Notes: a model not told the origin generated them from the sequence alone. DNA of 64,000 nt from Hymenopus coronatus (GCA_030762935.1 CM060899.1:59818501-59882500); one strand, 5' to 3'. Shown: positions 46,283 to 57,264, counted from the stretch's first letter. Numbers and translations: made by a program.

Positions 46283-47150
46283 TTACTTTCTCTACACGTA
46301 CTATACACATGGTGTATAGAGAATGTATTGCATTCCACCTAAAAATTCGATACTGAGATTTCGTAGACAATACACCTTTTAGGGTCCCTTGAAACCCAAA
46401 AAAAGTATTTTCAGAAAAAGGTCCGTGTGTCAATGTGTTCGTGTGTCTGTGAAATCGATAACTCAAAAACGAAAAATAAGTAAAATACCAAAATTGTTAT
46501 TTAAGTTTAGTATCTTCCAGGGATGCAACACGAAGCTTTTGAGAAAAATCCCCACACTCCAAACTATCCTTTACAAGGAAAAAATTTCGAAAATTTTGAT
46601 TTTCTCAAACGAGTATAATGATTTTGATTAAAATCTCTTATATTTAAAATATTTATGTCACAAATAAAATGCTTATCTTCAATTTTCCGGGAAAAGTCTC
46701 TGAAGATATGTTTATTCTGGATGAAGTTTGCGAAAGTTTGCATTACTGGTAAACCATAAGAGATTAACAAAAACTTACCCCACATAAAATAATAGAACTT
46801 GCTAAAACACACAATTTATGTTATATACAGTTTTTTCGTGGAGTTGACCGTTTTTGAGATCTTCCTTGTTATTAGTTTTAGTTTTAAAATACTTTTCTCA
46901 TACGAGAATTTGTCAACTCCTGTCCATACAAAGGTATTTCAGTCACATAGCAACCAGCTTTTAAAAGATTTGACTATCGATTTAGCCTAGTGTATTCCCT
47001 TATTTCTCTCCTACTTACGAGGAAGCAAGTAATAAGGCTCTTACTGCTAATTTTTTTCGATTAGCATTAAGTTAATAGAAGAATAAGCTCTTTAATAATT
47101 TGTTGCAGAGATGTAGAGAAAGTCATGTGAATGGAAGACATATGATGATG
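46283..47150 (-). repeat. H-family repeat, full-length copy
   Basis: Reverse copy with hairpin 46284-46325 and TCTGATG-end complement 47110-47143, its last bases changed to 'gaagacatatgatgatgac'. Its 5' 250 bp and the following SINE are duplicated in inverted orientation at 49093-49620. Confidence 0.87.
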
Positions 47151-47463
47151 ACTACTACTGCTACTGCTGCTGCTACCCGTGGTGTAATGGTTATCATACT
47201 AACTTAATATACCCAAGGTCGCGGGTTCAAACCCGGCGGAAGACGATGGATTTTTTCGGATGTAAAAATCCTTAACATGGCTTCCTTCGGAAGGGAAGTA
47301 AAGCCGTTGGTCCTGTGTCGTAGATTTACGGCACGTAAAAGAACCTCAAGCCTGATAGAGAGGCCTCTGAGCAAAAGTTAGCGGTCTTTCACGCCCAATT
47401 TAGAATGGGACGCTGAGAACCATAGTAGTTAAACAGCGTCCATAAATGACATGCCATTTTTTG
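46905..47463 (+). repeat. Large inverted duplication, left arm
   Basis: About 560 bp comprising part of an H copy, a 'gatgatgactactactgctactgctgctgctac' microsatellite and a SINE B. The whole composite recurs in complement at 49093-49620, including the private microsatellite joint. Near-identical over the H part; one 14-bp deletion and more changes in the SINE of the right arm. Confidence 0.85.
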
Positions 47464-47465
47464 CT
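47171..47465 (+). repeat. SINE family B (tRNA-derived), full length
   Basis: Head with A box 'tggtgtaatggttatc' at 47179-47194 and B box CGGGTTCAAACCC at 47221-47233. Body 'ttccttcggaagggaagtaa' at 47283-47302 and 'ggcctctgagcaaaa', 3' end 'gcgtccataaatgacatgcc'. Pol III transcription expected in an intact copy. Confidence 0.88.
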
Positions 47466-47499
47466 ACCACCACCACAAATACTACTGCTACTTCTACTA

Positions 47500-47726
47500 A
47501 TGGTTAGACCACTCGCCTCTCACAAAGGCAGTCTCGGTTCGATCCCAAGCGACCACACGTGGGATTTTTGGTGAACAAAGCGGTGCAGGGGCGAGTTTTC
47601 TCCGGGTTCTCTAGATTCCCCCGTCATCACATACCACCAGTGTTCCATCTTCATTACATATATCATCAGTGTCATCTGCAGTGCCATTGTAGTAAAAGCG
47701 GACGTTAAACACTATCCAAAAAAATT
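47500..47726 (+). repeat. SINE family A, forward copy
   Basis: Head A box 'aatggttagaccactcgcc' at 47500-47518, B box GGTTCGATCCCAAG at 47537-47550, body 'gagttttctccgggtt', end 'aaaagcggacgttaaacac' before an A-run and ACT triplets. The sequence between the boxes is intact. Confidence 0.82.
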
Positions 47727-47986
47727 ACTACTGCTACTACTAAAATATTAATCAGTTCCATTGCATGCAAATTTAATGTGTATATGCTTCTTTTAAACTC
47801 CCAGACACGTGACATTTCTTGTTTCGTGTCATTGTAAACATACCGTTAGAAAGCGGCATATGTTCAAGGCAACTACCTTTATTTTCGAAATAAAAAGGAG
47901 TGGTTGATAGGTTTAATTTTTATGCAACACTAACTGTACTCGTAGTTCTGCTTGCATTTTCCCGTTAACTAATGACATATTTCACC

Positions 47987-48028
<42 letters not shown>

Positions 48029-48707
48029 GAACTATTTATGTGGTATATCCAAATGGGATAGTAAAATTTCTTACATACTCTTATTTTCTGCCGCCTTTGA
48101 CTTCTTTTAAGAATCTATAGCGGCCATATTCCATTACTTAATAACGTTGTCTTTTCTATACAATTTTGCTTTAGCACCAAGTGGTGTCCTTATACCATCA
48201 CGCATCAATTTGTAATCAAAATCATATTTATATATTCTTTCTCTTTTCTGTTTCTAATTCTTCTGTGGGATGATCTTTTATGTATTCATTGTTAATATGT
48301 ATTTTATTGTACTGTCTTATATAAGTTTATAATACTGATTAATTTTTTACCATTTAAATTAAACTCCTTGGGCCGAATTCGCCATTTTCACGTCCCGAAG
48401 AAGTGATTTTATCCTATACTGCCATCTATGGGCATTGAGTGGTGAACTTACGAACTACAAATTTCCTGATCAAGAAGCCACTTTAAGATTTGATGAAATG
48501 GTACCTGAATTGAATTTAAACTACACTTTAAACTTTAATAATAACTATTGTTATTTTTGTTTATGTTTTTATATCACGTTTATTAATTAGCACATACTTT
48601 TAACTGTTCGTAATTCATACTGACGGTAAATTGATACGAACATTTGTATCCTAATATTTTCCATGAATCAAAGTTTATATTTTATGTGTAAGATTTTTCT
48701 TAAAAAA
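47727..48707. other. Unassigned spacer with a (CT)n run
   Basis: About 980 bp between the arms of the inverted duplication. A CT dinucleotide run lies at 47992-48021. No gene or known repeat recognised. Confidence 0.45.
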
Positions 48708-49092
48708 ACTGCCGTGTTCCATTCACATGACTTACTTTCTACCTCTGAAACAAATTATTGTTAATAAGCTTATTCTTCCATTTACATCATGCAAATCGAG
48801 AAAAACATTAGCATAAACGGTCTTATTACTTAGTTCCTTTACAAGAAGAAGGGAAATAAGGGAATACACTAGGCTAATTCGACAGTCAAATGTTTTAAAA
48901 TGTGGCTGCTATGGAACTGAAATCTATTTCTTTACGTGACCAAGCTTTGACAAGTTCTTGTATGAGAAAAGTTTAACTATTTTAAAACTGAAATCAATAA
49001 CAAGGAATATCTCGAAAACGGTAAACTCTACGAAAAAAAATATGTTACATAAATTGTGTGTTTTAACGAGGTCTACATTTTTGTCCAAAATG
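48708..49092 (+). repeat. H-family repeat, 3'-truncated copy
   Basis: Forward 5' half ('actgccgtgttccattcaca' to 'gaggtctacatttttgtcc'), ended by the reverse SINE B at 49093. Confidence 0.8.
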
Positions 49093-49375
49093 GAAATGGC
49101 GTGCTATTTATGCTCTTTAACTACTGGTTCTCAGCGTCCCATTCTTGATTGGGCCTGAAACACTGCTTAATTTTGCTCAGATCCCTCTCTATCAGGTTTG
49201 AGGTTCTTTTACGAGCCGTAAATCTACGACACGGGACCAACGGCTTTACTTCCCTTCCGAAGGAAGCCATGTTAAGGATTTTTACATCCGAAAAAATCCA
49301 TCGTCTTCCGCCGGGTTTGAACCCGCGACCTTGGGTATATAACCATTACACCACGGGTAGCAGCAGCAGTAGCAG
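49093..49375 (-). repeat. SINE family B, reverse copy (right-arm partner)
   Basis: Complement of the family B SINE with body at 49140-49290 and head at 49305-49362 (B box complement GGGTTTGAACCCG). It lacks 14 bp between the boxes relative to 47171-47465. It shares with that copy the unusual flanking GCAGCAGCAGTAGCAGTAGT microsatellite. Confidence 0.88.
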
Positions 49376-50212
49376 TAGTAGTCATCATCATATGTCTTCC
49401 ATTCACATGACTTTCTCTACATTTCTGCAACAAATTATTAAAAAGCTTATTCTTCTATTAACTTAATGCTAATCGAAAAAATTAGCAGTAAGAGCCTTAT
49501 TACTTGTTTCCTCGTAAGTAGAAGAGAAATAAGGGAATACACTAGGCTAAATCGATAGTCAAATCTTTTAAAAGCTGGTTGCTATGTGACTGAAATGCCT
49601 TTGTATGGACAGGAGTTGTCAAATTCTCTGTTAAGGATTTATACACCCGAAAAAATCCATCGTCCTCCACCGGGTTTGAACCCGCAACCTTGGGTATATG
49701 AAGTTAGCATGTTAACCATTACACCACAGAGGGCGACTGATTTTGTCTATCCCTTACGGTTTACTAGTTATGCAAAATTCAGCAAAATTCATCCAGAATA
49801 AACAGATCTTCAAAAGCTATTCCCAGAAAATTCAAGATATACATTTTATTTGTGTTGGAAATGGTTTTAATATGTGGTATTTTAATCAAAATCGTTGAGC
49901 CATTTTTAAGAGAAACAAATTTTTCGAAAATTATATCCTGTAAAGGATGGGGGGATTTTCTTGAAAAACTTTGAGATGCATTATTGGAAGATACCAAACT
50001 TAAATACCAAGTTTGATATTTTGCTGTCTTTTCGTTTTTGAGCTATGCTGTCCACAGACACCACACAAACGGACCTTTTTCCTAAATTTTTTTTTTGATT
50101 CAGGGGTACCCAAAACATGTATTTCCGGTAAAATCGTGGTATCGAATTTTTGGGTACAATACAATACCTTCTTTATACACTATGTATATAGTACGTGTAG
50201 AGAAAGTAATAG
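49376..50212 (+). repeat. H-family repeat with embedded SINE head
   Basis: Forward copy from 'tcttccattcacatgac' at 49394 to hairpin 50169-50206. A reverse SINE B head fragment (49628-49738) interrupts it and replaces about 120 bp of consensus. The part before that insert (49376-49620) is the right arm of the inverted duplication. Confidence 0.85.
49628..49738 (-). repeat. SINE family B, head fragment
   Basis: About 110 bp with B box complement GGGTTTGAACCCG at 49672-49684 and A box complement 'taaccattacacca' at 49712-49725. The inter-box sequence 'gaagttagcatgt' present here is the segment missing from the copy at 49093. The body is truncated. Confidence 0.85.
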
Positions 50213-50431
50213 TTCCACAGTTGAGCACCGTGTAATCACTTTGGAGTAATTATGACGTCAGGTAGCGATTGTTAAATGTGGTGTGTGAATTGTTCCTATC
50301 ACTGTAATCCTATGGGCGCACATATCGTGACCATGTGCACATCCTGCCCTCTGCTGCGGATGTGTTCAAGGTTGTTGCTTCGATGCCAGACAAGGTTTGC
50401 GAGATTATTTTGTCAGCCTCAACTGAAAAAA
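50213..50431. other. Unassigned DNA
   Basis: Short spacer between H copies. Confidence 0.35.
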
Positions 50432-51250
50432 TCTTGAATGTTTCATTCACACTACTTTCTCTACATATCTGCAACAAATTATTGTTACAACGGTTTTGCT
50501 TCTATTTACTTCATGCTAAACAAAAAAATTAGCAGAACTAGTCTTATGCTTCCTTGTAAGTAGAAGCGAAATAAGGGAGTACCATAGGTTAAAGTGATAC
50601 TCAAAAGCTGCTTGCTTTGTGACTGAAGTTCCTTTATACGGACAGGAGTTGACAAATTCCTGTATGAGAAAATTGTAAGTTTTTCAAAGCTGAAACCAAT
50701 AACAACGAATACCTCAAAATTGGCCAACTCCATGAAAAAGTGTACATGACATAAAATGTGTGTTTTATCGTGCTCTACATTTTGTTGTGTAGTAAGTTTT
50801 TGTCTATCTCTTACGGTTTATCAGTTATGCAAAATTCAATAAAAATCATATAGAATAAAGAGGTCTTCTTAGGATATTCCTAGAAAATTTAAGATAAATA
50901 TTTTATTTGACAATTAGACATCTTAAATATAAGAGATTTTAATCAAAATCGTTAGAGCCATTTTTAAGGAAATCAAAATTTTCAAAATTTTTTCCATGTA
51001 AAGGACAGTTTGGGGTGGGGGGAATTTTCTTGAAAATCTTCGTGTCGCATCCTTTAAAGATACCAAACTTAAATACAAAATACACACACATACAAACAAA
51101 CACACACGGACATTTGTCTAAAAATGTTTTTTTTATTATTCAGGGGGTCTCAAAACATGTATTTCCGGTGAAATCTCGGTATCGAATTTTTGGGAGCAAT
51201 AAAATTCCGTCTCTAAACACTATGTGCATAGTACGTATAGTGACAGTAAA
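50432..51250 (+). repeat. H-family repeat, near full length
   Basis: Forward from TCTTGAATGTTTC at 50432. CA block 51077-51106, hairpin 51214-51245 ('aaacactatgtgcatagtac'). Ends 'gacagtaaaaa' and passes directly into the next copy. Confidence 0.87.
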
Positions 51251-51251
51251 A

Positions 51252-51944
51252 ATCTTATGTGTTCCATTCACATGACCTTCTCTACATCGCTGTAATAAAT
51301 TATTGTTAAAAATCATATTCTTCTATCTGCTTTATGATAACTGAGATAAACATTAACAGAAATTGTCTTAATTGCCTGCTTCCTTATAAGTAGAAGGGAA
51401 ATAAGGGAATACACTAGACTAAAACGACAGTCAAATGTTTTGAAATGTGCTTGCTATGAGATTGAAATCCGTTTGTATGCAGTGCCAGGAATTTACAACT
51501 TTCCGAGTGAGAAAAGTTTTAACTATTTTAAATCTGTAACAAATAACAAGGAATACCTCATAAATGGTCAACTACACGAGAAAAACATATATTACACAAA
51601 TTGTGTGTTTCAACGATAGCTACGTTTTTTTGTATAGTAAGCTTTTGTCTATCGTTTACAGTTTACCAGTTATACAAAATTTATCCAGAATAAAAAGGTC
51701 TTCCGAGGCTATTCCAGAAAACTTAAAATATACATTTTATTTGCCGTGTAATTATCTTTAACATACGGTATTTTAATTAAAATTGTTAGAGCCACTTTCG
51801 AGAAAATTAAATTTTCGAAATGTTTTCCAAATAATCTCAAAATCTTCGTGTCGCATCCCTGGAAGATACTAAACTTATATACTAAGTTTGGTATTTTACC
51901 GACTTTTCGTTTTTGAGTTATCGTATTCAGACACACGGACTTTT
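51252..51944 (+). repeat. H-family repeat, hairpin replaced by inverted copy
   Basis: Forward from TCTTATGTGTTCC at 51252 to 'cggacttttttctaaaa', then the sense flips at about 51945. Second unit of a tandem with the previous copy. Confidence 0.82.
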
Positions 51945-52275
51945 TTCTAAAAAAGTCGGTAAAATACCAAACTTGGTATTTCAGTTTAGTATCTTCCAGG
52001 AATGCGAGACGAAGATTTTCAGAAAAATCCGCTAACCCCAAACTACCATTTACATGCAAAAAATTTCGAAAATAATGCTTTTCTCGAAAATGACTAGCGA
52101 TTTTGATTAAATTGCCGTAAATTAAAATATTTATATGGCAAATAAAATGTATATCTTGAATTTTCTGAGAATAGCCTCTAAAGACCTCTTTGTTCTGAAT
52201 GAATGTTGCTGAATTTTGCGTAACTGGTAAACCGTAAGAAATAGACAAAAACTTACTACACAAAAAATGTAGATC
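51945..52275 (-). repeat. H-family repeat, inverted internal segment
   Basis: Reverse mid-element sequence ('aagtcggtaaaataccaaac' to 'gtagatcacgttaaaac'). It is complementary to 51700-51940 on its left and to 52276 onward on its right, so the region can fold on itself at two points. Confidence 0.78.
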
Positions 52276-52862
52276 ACGTTAAAACACTCAACTCTACAAA
52301 AAATTGTATAGCATATAAATTGTGTATTTTAACGAGATCAACATATTTTTTGCAGTAAGTTTTTATCTATTTCTTACGGTTTAGCAAAGTTCATCAAGAA
52401 TGGACAGGTCTTCAGAGGCTTCCAGAAAATTTAAAATATACATTTTATTTATGATGCAAATATCTTTAATATATGGTATATTAATTAAAATCGTTAGAGC
52501 TATTTTTGAGAAAAACAAAATTTTCTAAGCTTTTTCCATGTAAAGGATAGTTTGGGTTGGGGGATTTCTTTGAAAATCTTCGTGTCGCATCTTGGAAGAT
52601 GCTGAACTTAACTATCAAGGTTTGAATTTAAACAACTCACGGACTTTTTCTATTAATGCTAATTTTGATACTGAGGACCTTAAAACCTTGTATTTCCAAT
52701 GAAATTTCGGTAATGAATATTGGGTGGAATACAATACCTTCTCTATATACTGTGTACGTTGCACATATGCGCTAGAGAAATATTTGTAAGAATAACGACA
52801 GAATAGTTTGTTGCAGGAGAAGCAGAATAATTAATGTGAATATAACACACCAGATTTTTTTT
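52276..52862 (+). repeat. H-family repeat, 3' half plus 5'-tip complement
   Basis: Forward from 'aactctacaaaaaattgtat' to a decayed hairpin end 'acgttgcacatatgcgctagagaaa' near 52756-52781. It is followed at 52795-52862 by a reverse 5' tip ('gtttgttgcaggagaagcag' to 'acaccagattttt'). Confidence 0.75.
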
Positions 52863-52922
52863 TAAGTCAATATAAGCAATTAACGAAAGAACAATGCTTA
52901 GTTGCAAAGAGATTTCCATTTA

Positions 52923-53595
52923 TACCGGGTGGAAGGGAAGTCATTGCATTAATTTAAACCAGCGATAGATCTCGGTATTTGGAACATATTTTGTATCTTA
53001 CGTTTTTGTCTCTGACTATATCCTATGGAGATATTTTAGTTTTGTCGAAAACAAGAGACAGACAAGCTGACAACGCTGCAGGCTGTGTGGGTGTCACTTG
53101 CACTAGGTCAGTACATAAACAAACACGCCTCGCTGCTGCTACCACATCCGTGTAGGCCATTCAGAATGCCAGTTGCACTGTATATCTGCCAAAACATAAC
53201 ATCAACCTGCGTCGTGTTTGCAAGCGTTCGACGTGTTTACATCCAGAAGCCAGTTCAGAAACCTGACCAACCTCAACCCAAGTTTGCTGAGTTAGTTCAC
53301 GTCTGAATAACTGCTCGTAATATTCCTTTAATTTCTTTAAGTGATTAATTTTTTCGTAACTCTGTGTGATCTCCTGCAATTCCTACCGAAACTAATATCA
53401 GAAATATATTATTCTACGCATTGTAAGAGTAACAAGCTAATATCTTCGTACATTCTTGTGGAATTACGCAACAAAAACATTTATTTTTTCGAAATCGGCT
53501 GATCAAAGTACAAAATGCTATCATACTTTTTTGTTTGTAATGCTTCTATGAAGCACATATTAAAAGGAATGTAGTAAGTTCCCTTCCACCCGGTA
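52923..53595. mobile_element. Small inverted-repeat element with TTTA target duplication
   Basis: About 673 bp bounded by perfect 17-bp inverted repeats TACCGGGTGGAAGGGAA at 52923-52939 and 53579-53595. TTTA flanks both sides. The 73-codon open frame inside (53085-53306) has no recognisable domain. Non-autonomous; superfamily not assigned. Confidence 0.75.
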
Positions 53596-53992
53596 TTTAT
53601 ACTTGAATCTAAATCATAGCTCATATTTTGCTTCTCCGTCCTGCGTTGTGTTCTCGCCTTTAATTTAAGCTTCTCTGGCGGTTTGTGTGCACCGGGCTCT
53701 TAAAGCAACTAAACTTCGGGTCACTTTCAGTCCCTAGACCTAATATACAGTCTTACGTCACAATGGGATCTGGTGATATGACTTCATTTCCCGGGGACAC
53801 ACATTTTTATTGCAGAGCCAATTAACTCAGGTAATGGGGCTATGTATATTAGAGCAGGAAGATGACGTCAACTTCGGTAATAAGCCTTGTACTTCAAGCT
53901 AGATTCTTGTACTTTACGACCAACACACTTTAGGCAGTTAACATGGGGCTGATGCATTTTGCAGCATCTAGTAAGTAGTGAATACAGGATGA
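53596..53992. other. Unassigned DNA
   Basis: No repeat or domain recognised. Confidence 0.35.
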
Positions 53993-54486
53993 TTCATAGT
54001 TCCTATTACAAACTTCTGGGAGTTGTACAGGGGACTAAGTAGATACAATTTTGTTGAGGAACCCGTGGCCGGAAATGTATCGTTTCGATACACAATTAGT
54101 TTGAAGGTCAATTTGATTTTAATTCTCCCGCTTCACGGAACGCAAATAAACTTTTCTAAGGGCATCCTCTGCGGTCCCCTGATGTCTTACAATATGACTT
54201 TTGTTTATAAACAATAGTGACAGTCAAGTTCTTTTCACCGATAAAGCTAACTTCACCAGGGAGGCTGTTTTTAACTGTAGAAACAATCACATTTGGGCTG
54301 AAGAAAATCTACAGGCCACACAACCACATGGATTTTAGCAACAGTTCGGCACCACTGTATGGGCCGGTATCTTTGATGATCATCTGGTTGGGCCCTATCT
54401 TCTTCCGTACCGCCTAACGGGTCCCATGTACCTGCAAGAGGTACTGATAGAGTTCTGTGAAGATTTGACATTGGTACTACGTCAGA
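53993..54486 (+). mobile_element. Tc-type transposon remnant, internally deleted
   Basis: The left end TACAGGATGATTCATAGTTC at 53993 resembles the 'TACAGGGTG' starts of insect Tc1/mariner-type elements. After about 220 bp a transposase catalytic fragment begins. The second terminus and the rest of the ORF are absent; a SINE B fragment follows at 54494. Confidence 0.65.
54216..54486 (+). pseudogene. Tc-type transposase catalytic fragment
   Basis: Forward frame from 54216: 'VLFTDKANFTREAVFN' (first catalytic Asp kept; the following Glu typical of 'TDEA' is Lys), then 'NNHIWAEENLQATQPHGF', an in-frame TAG at 54336, and 'QQFGTTVWAGIFDDHLVGPY'. It continues through 'RLTGPMYLQEVL' to about 54480. 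This matches the DDE_3-type region between the first and second catalytic Asp. The second and third Asp are not present. Confidence 0.75.
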
Positions 54487-54493
54487 AAACGAT

Positions 54494-54642
54494 AGATTTT
54501 TCGGGGTAAAAATCTTAGCATGTCCTCCTTCGGAAGGAAGTAAAGCCACTGGTCGCGTTTCATAGATTTAAGAGGCCTCTGAGCAAAATTAAGCAGTGTT
54601 TCGCACCCAGTATAGAATGGGACACTTAGAATCATGTTTATG
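54494..54642 (+). repeat. SINE family B, body fragment
   Basis: Body and 3' part ('cggggtaaaaatcttagcat', 'tccttcggaaggaagtaaag', 'ggcctctgagcaaaatta'), with an internal deletion of about 30 bp after 'catagattta'. No head. Confidence 0.8.
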
Positions 54643-54750
54643 TCTAGTTGCCAAAATGATAAACGGAGAACTTAAAACAGTAGATGCCTTATACCCTCTA
54701 GAATGGGGTTGAAATCATAACTGAGTTGGTTCATCGATGAAAGAGACTGG

Positions 54751-54898
54751 AACAGTGGTTGGGACTGTCGACTCCAAAGCAACTAATAGTAACATTAAAA
54801 TCCGAATGAAAACCGAATACTTGGGTAAGAATCGAATAACCGATAGATAGGGGACTTTGAATAATTCGATAGTTTTCAATCGATAGCGCCCATCACTG
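54751..54898. repeat. Short hAT-like inverted-repeat element
   Basis: Left end 'cagtggttgggactgtcgactcc' and right end, in complement, CAGTGATGGGCGCTATCGAT form weak inverted repeats with the CAGTG start typical of hAT elements. Related sequence is at 44150-44278. No clear 8-bp target duplication. Tentative. Confidence 0.35.
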
Positions 54899-54925
54899 CT
54901 GCCATACATTTTGACTTATTATATT

Positions 54926-55283
54926 ACTTTCTATACACATACTATGTACATAGTATATAGAGAAGGTATTGCACTGCACTAAAAATTCCATACCAAGAGC
55001 TCACCGGAAATAAATGTTTTGAGAACCCTGAATCCAAAAAAAGCCTTTTTTTTAGAAAAATGTCCGCGTGTGTCTATGTGTATGTGGGCAGCATAGCTCA
55101 AAAACGAAAAGACCGTTAAATACCAGACTTGGTATTTCAGTTTCGTATCTTCCAAGGATGCGACACGAAGATTTTCAAGAAAATTCCCCCACCCCAAACT
55201 ACCCTTTACATGGAATAATTGCTTAAGATATTCTGATCCTTCTGCTTACAACAGACCAAGTAATAAGGAAAATTTCTGATAGT
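54926..55283 (-). repeat. H-family repeat, internally deleted
   Basis: Reverse copy with a near-perfect hairpin at 54930-54968. After 'tttacatggaataattgctt' at about 55220 it jumps to 'ttctgcttacaacagaccaag', dropping about 500 bp. Confidence 0.83.
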
Positions 55284-56016
55284 TACCTTCTCTACACGTA
55301 CTATGTAATAGTGTATAGAGAAGTTATTGTATTCACCCAAAAATTCGATACCGAGATTTTATTGGAAATACATGTTTTGTGTCCCCTGAATAAAAAAAAC
55401 ATTTTTGGAAAAAGGTCCGTATGTGTGTCTGTGGACAGCATAGCTCAACGACGAAAAGTTTGGTATCCTCCAAGGATGCGACACGAAGATTTTCAAGAAA
55501 ATCCCCCACCCCAAACTACTCTTTACATGGAGAAAATTTCGAAAATTTTTATTTTCTCAAAAACGGCTCTAACGATTTTGATTAAATCTCTTGTATACAA
55601 GATGTTTACATGCAAAATAAAATGTATATCTTGAATTTTCTGGGAATAAGCTCTAAAGACCTCTTTGTTCTGCACGATTTGTGTTATATAATTCTTTTTC
55701 GTAGTGTTGGCCGTTTTCGAGATATTTCTTGTTATTGATTTCAGTTAGTCCTTACTCTTTTCTCATATATGAACTTGTCAACTCCTGGCCAGGCAAAGAA
55801 ACGGATTTCAATCCCATAGCAACCGCATTTTGAAACATTTGACTGTCGGTTTAGCCTAATGTATTTCGTTATTTCTCTTCTACTTATAAAGGAAATAAGT
55901 AATAAGAGCGTCTCTGCTAATGTTGTAGCATTAGATAGAAGAATAATAAGAATAATTATTAACAATGTTAAAGGAATGTTGGGAAAGTCGTGTTATTGTA
56001 ACACATCAGACTTTAT
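55284..56016 (-). repeat. H-family repeat next to the receptor exon
   Basis: Reverse copy with hairpin 55287-55325 and TCTGATG-end complement 55980-56011. It ends about 47 bp left of the exon's acceptor dinucleotide, so its 5' tip sits in the likely polypyrimidine/branch region of the upstream intron. Confidence 0.85.
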
Positions 56017-56040
56017 TCTGTTGTAGAGGTACATAATAGG

Positions 56041-56062
56041 TTTGAAATGTTCTTTGTTGCAG
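56041..56062 (+). promoter_or_regulatory. Putative splice acceptor of the GPCR exon
   Basis: 'tgttctttgttgcag' followed by GGATG: a pyrimidine-rich tract ending in CAG at 56060-56062. It supports an exon start at 56063. An in-frame ATG at 56047 lies in this tract, so the Met at 56065 is preferred, unless upstream exons supply the N-terminus. Confidence 0.65.
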
Positions 56063-56064
56063 GG

Positions 56065-57264
56065 ATGAAGGCGGAAGTGATTGGATGGGTAGCGACGGCA
56101 GTAGGAGCGCCAATAGTCGCCGTCACACTCTGCTGGACTCTGGTCATCTTCCACTACCACAGACACTCGTGGGTGTCGGCTGACTTGCTGCTAGTCGCAT
56201 TGCTCGGGGAAGGTCTGGTGAAGCAGGGCGCCACGTTTGCGTACACCCTGCTCACATTGCTGAGGCGACTGGAGGAGGATGAGACGTGGTGCTCGGCCGT
56301 CGTATGGCTGGTCACTTCTGTGCACGTCCTGCAGGCCGCTACCCTGGCCACACTTTCAACCTCTCGACTCCTAGCCCTGAGATCGCCACTCAAGCATCGC
56401 AAGGCCACACGGAGGACACACCTCGTGTATCACCTGGTATCTTTGTCGATTTTGAGCTCATGCATCGGTGTCGCAGCTATTCTGGCCGAAGGCAACGGTA
56501 ACCACTTCTCTCCAGCACTGCTTGAGTCAAACACCACCGCCAGACGCTGCACATTCCTGCCTCATGAGATGGACCGTAGATATGCTCTTCTTTTCCTTAT
56601 TCTGCACAGTTTCTTGGACATCACCTCTCTTTTGGCTTTGGTGGGTACTCTCTTCAGCTGGTGCTGTCTCTACCGACGTCGCCTCAAGTCTAGTATGAGC
56701 ATCTCCCAGCCCTCAACAATTACCGCCGACCAGAAGCGGCAGTTGCTCACATCTTCCTCGGACCTCTCCGCCATGTCCGAGATCTCCATTACATCAGCTT
56801 CGCAGAACGGGGGTTCTGTGTCTAAGGCTGCACAGACCAGAGCATTACTGGCTGCCAACCTCCGCTACATAGACGGCTTTCCGCCCCCCAAAACAACGAG
56901 CCTTGATGCTTTACCAACTGTCAAACCCGCTACGCCGATAGGAACTACGGACACTTACAAGTCATGTGCCATCATTGGTAAACCCCTCCTGCATTACGAC
57001 GACACGACTTACGATAGGAACTACCCCGCGGCGGCAATGCTGGGAGCGAGAGATGGTAGCGGCGCTGAGGATGGGTGCCGCTGGACATCGGAATCATCCT
57101 ACATATCCACCTCTACATCTTCTACCAACAGCAGGGCGCCCTGTATTATGCGACAACAGATTCGCGAGGAGGACAGCATCATCATGAGGCCTGAGGATCT
57201 TAGGCTTCCTTCCGTGGTCTCCATCCTGTTACTCTGCTACCTCGTCAACCATCTACCTGTATTG
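56065..57264 (+). CDS. Class A (rhodopsin-like) orphan GPCR, exon with TM1 to TM6
   Basis: One exon of a G-protein-coupled receptor in the plasma membrane. Numbering from the Met at 56065 gives 400 residues. Hydrophobic segments are TM1 about 5-30, TM2 38-60, TM3 77-102, TM4 119-141, TM5 172-200 and TM6 384-400, where the exon ends. Cys76 before TM3 and Cys162 in the second extracellular loop are placed for the usual disulfide. 'TSR' at 99-101 stands where most receptors have DRY. N156-T-T is a possible glycosylation site. The third intracellular loop is long (about 204-382) and Ser/Thr-rich. 'CYLVNHLP' resembles the CWxP motif of TM6. The donor is phase 0, so TM7 (NPxxY) must be in a later exon not seen here. 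Composition is far more GC-rich than the surroundings. No signal peptide is visible. Ligand unknown; I recognise the fold but not the orthologue. Confidence 0.85.

Noticed and set aside
47171..47245. A possible functional tRNA gene
   Set aside because: A and B boxes are present but the sequence does not close an acceptor stem and continues into a SINE body shared with other copies.
56047..56064. Met at 56047 as the start of the GPCR
   Set aside because: It lies in a polypyrimidine tract ending in CAG, more likely intronic; Met at 56065 or an upstream exon is preferred.
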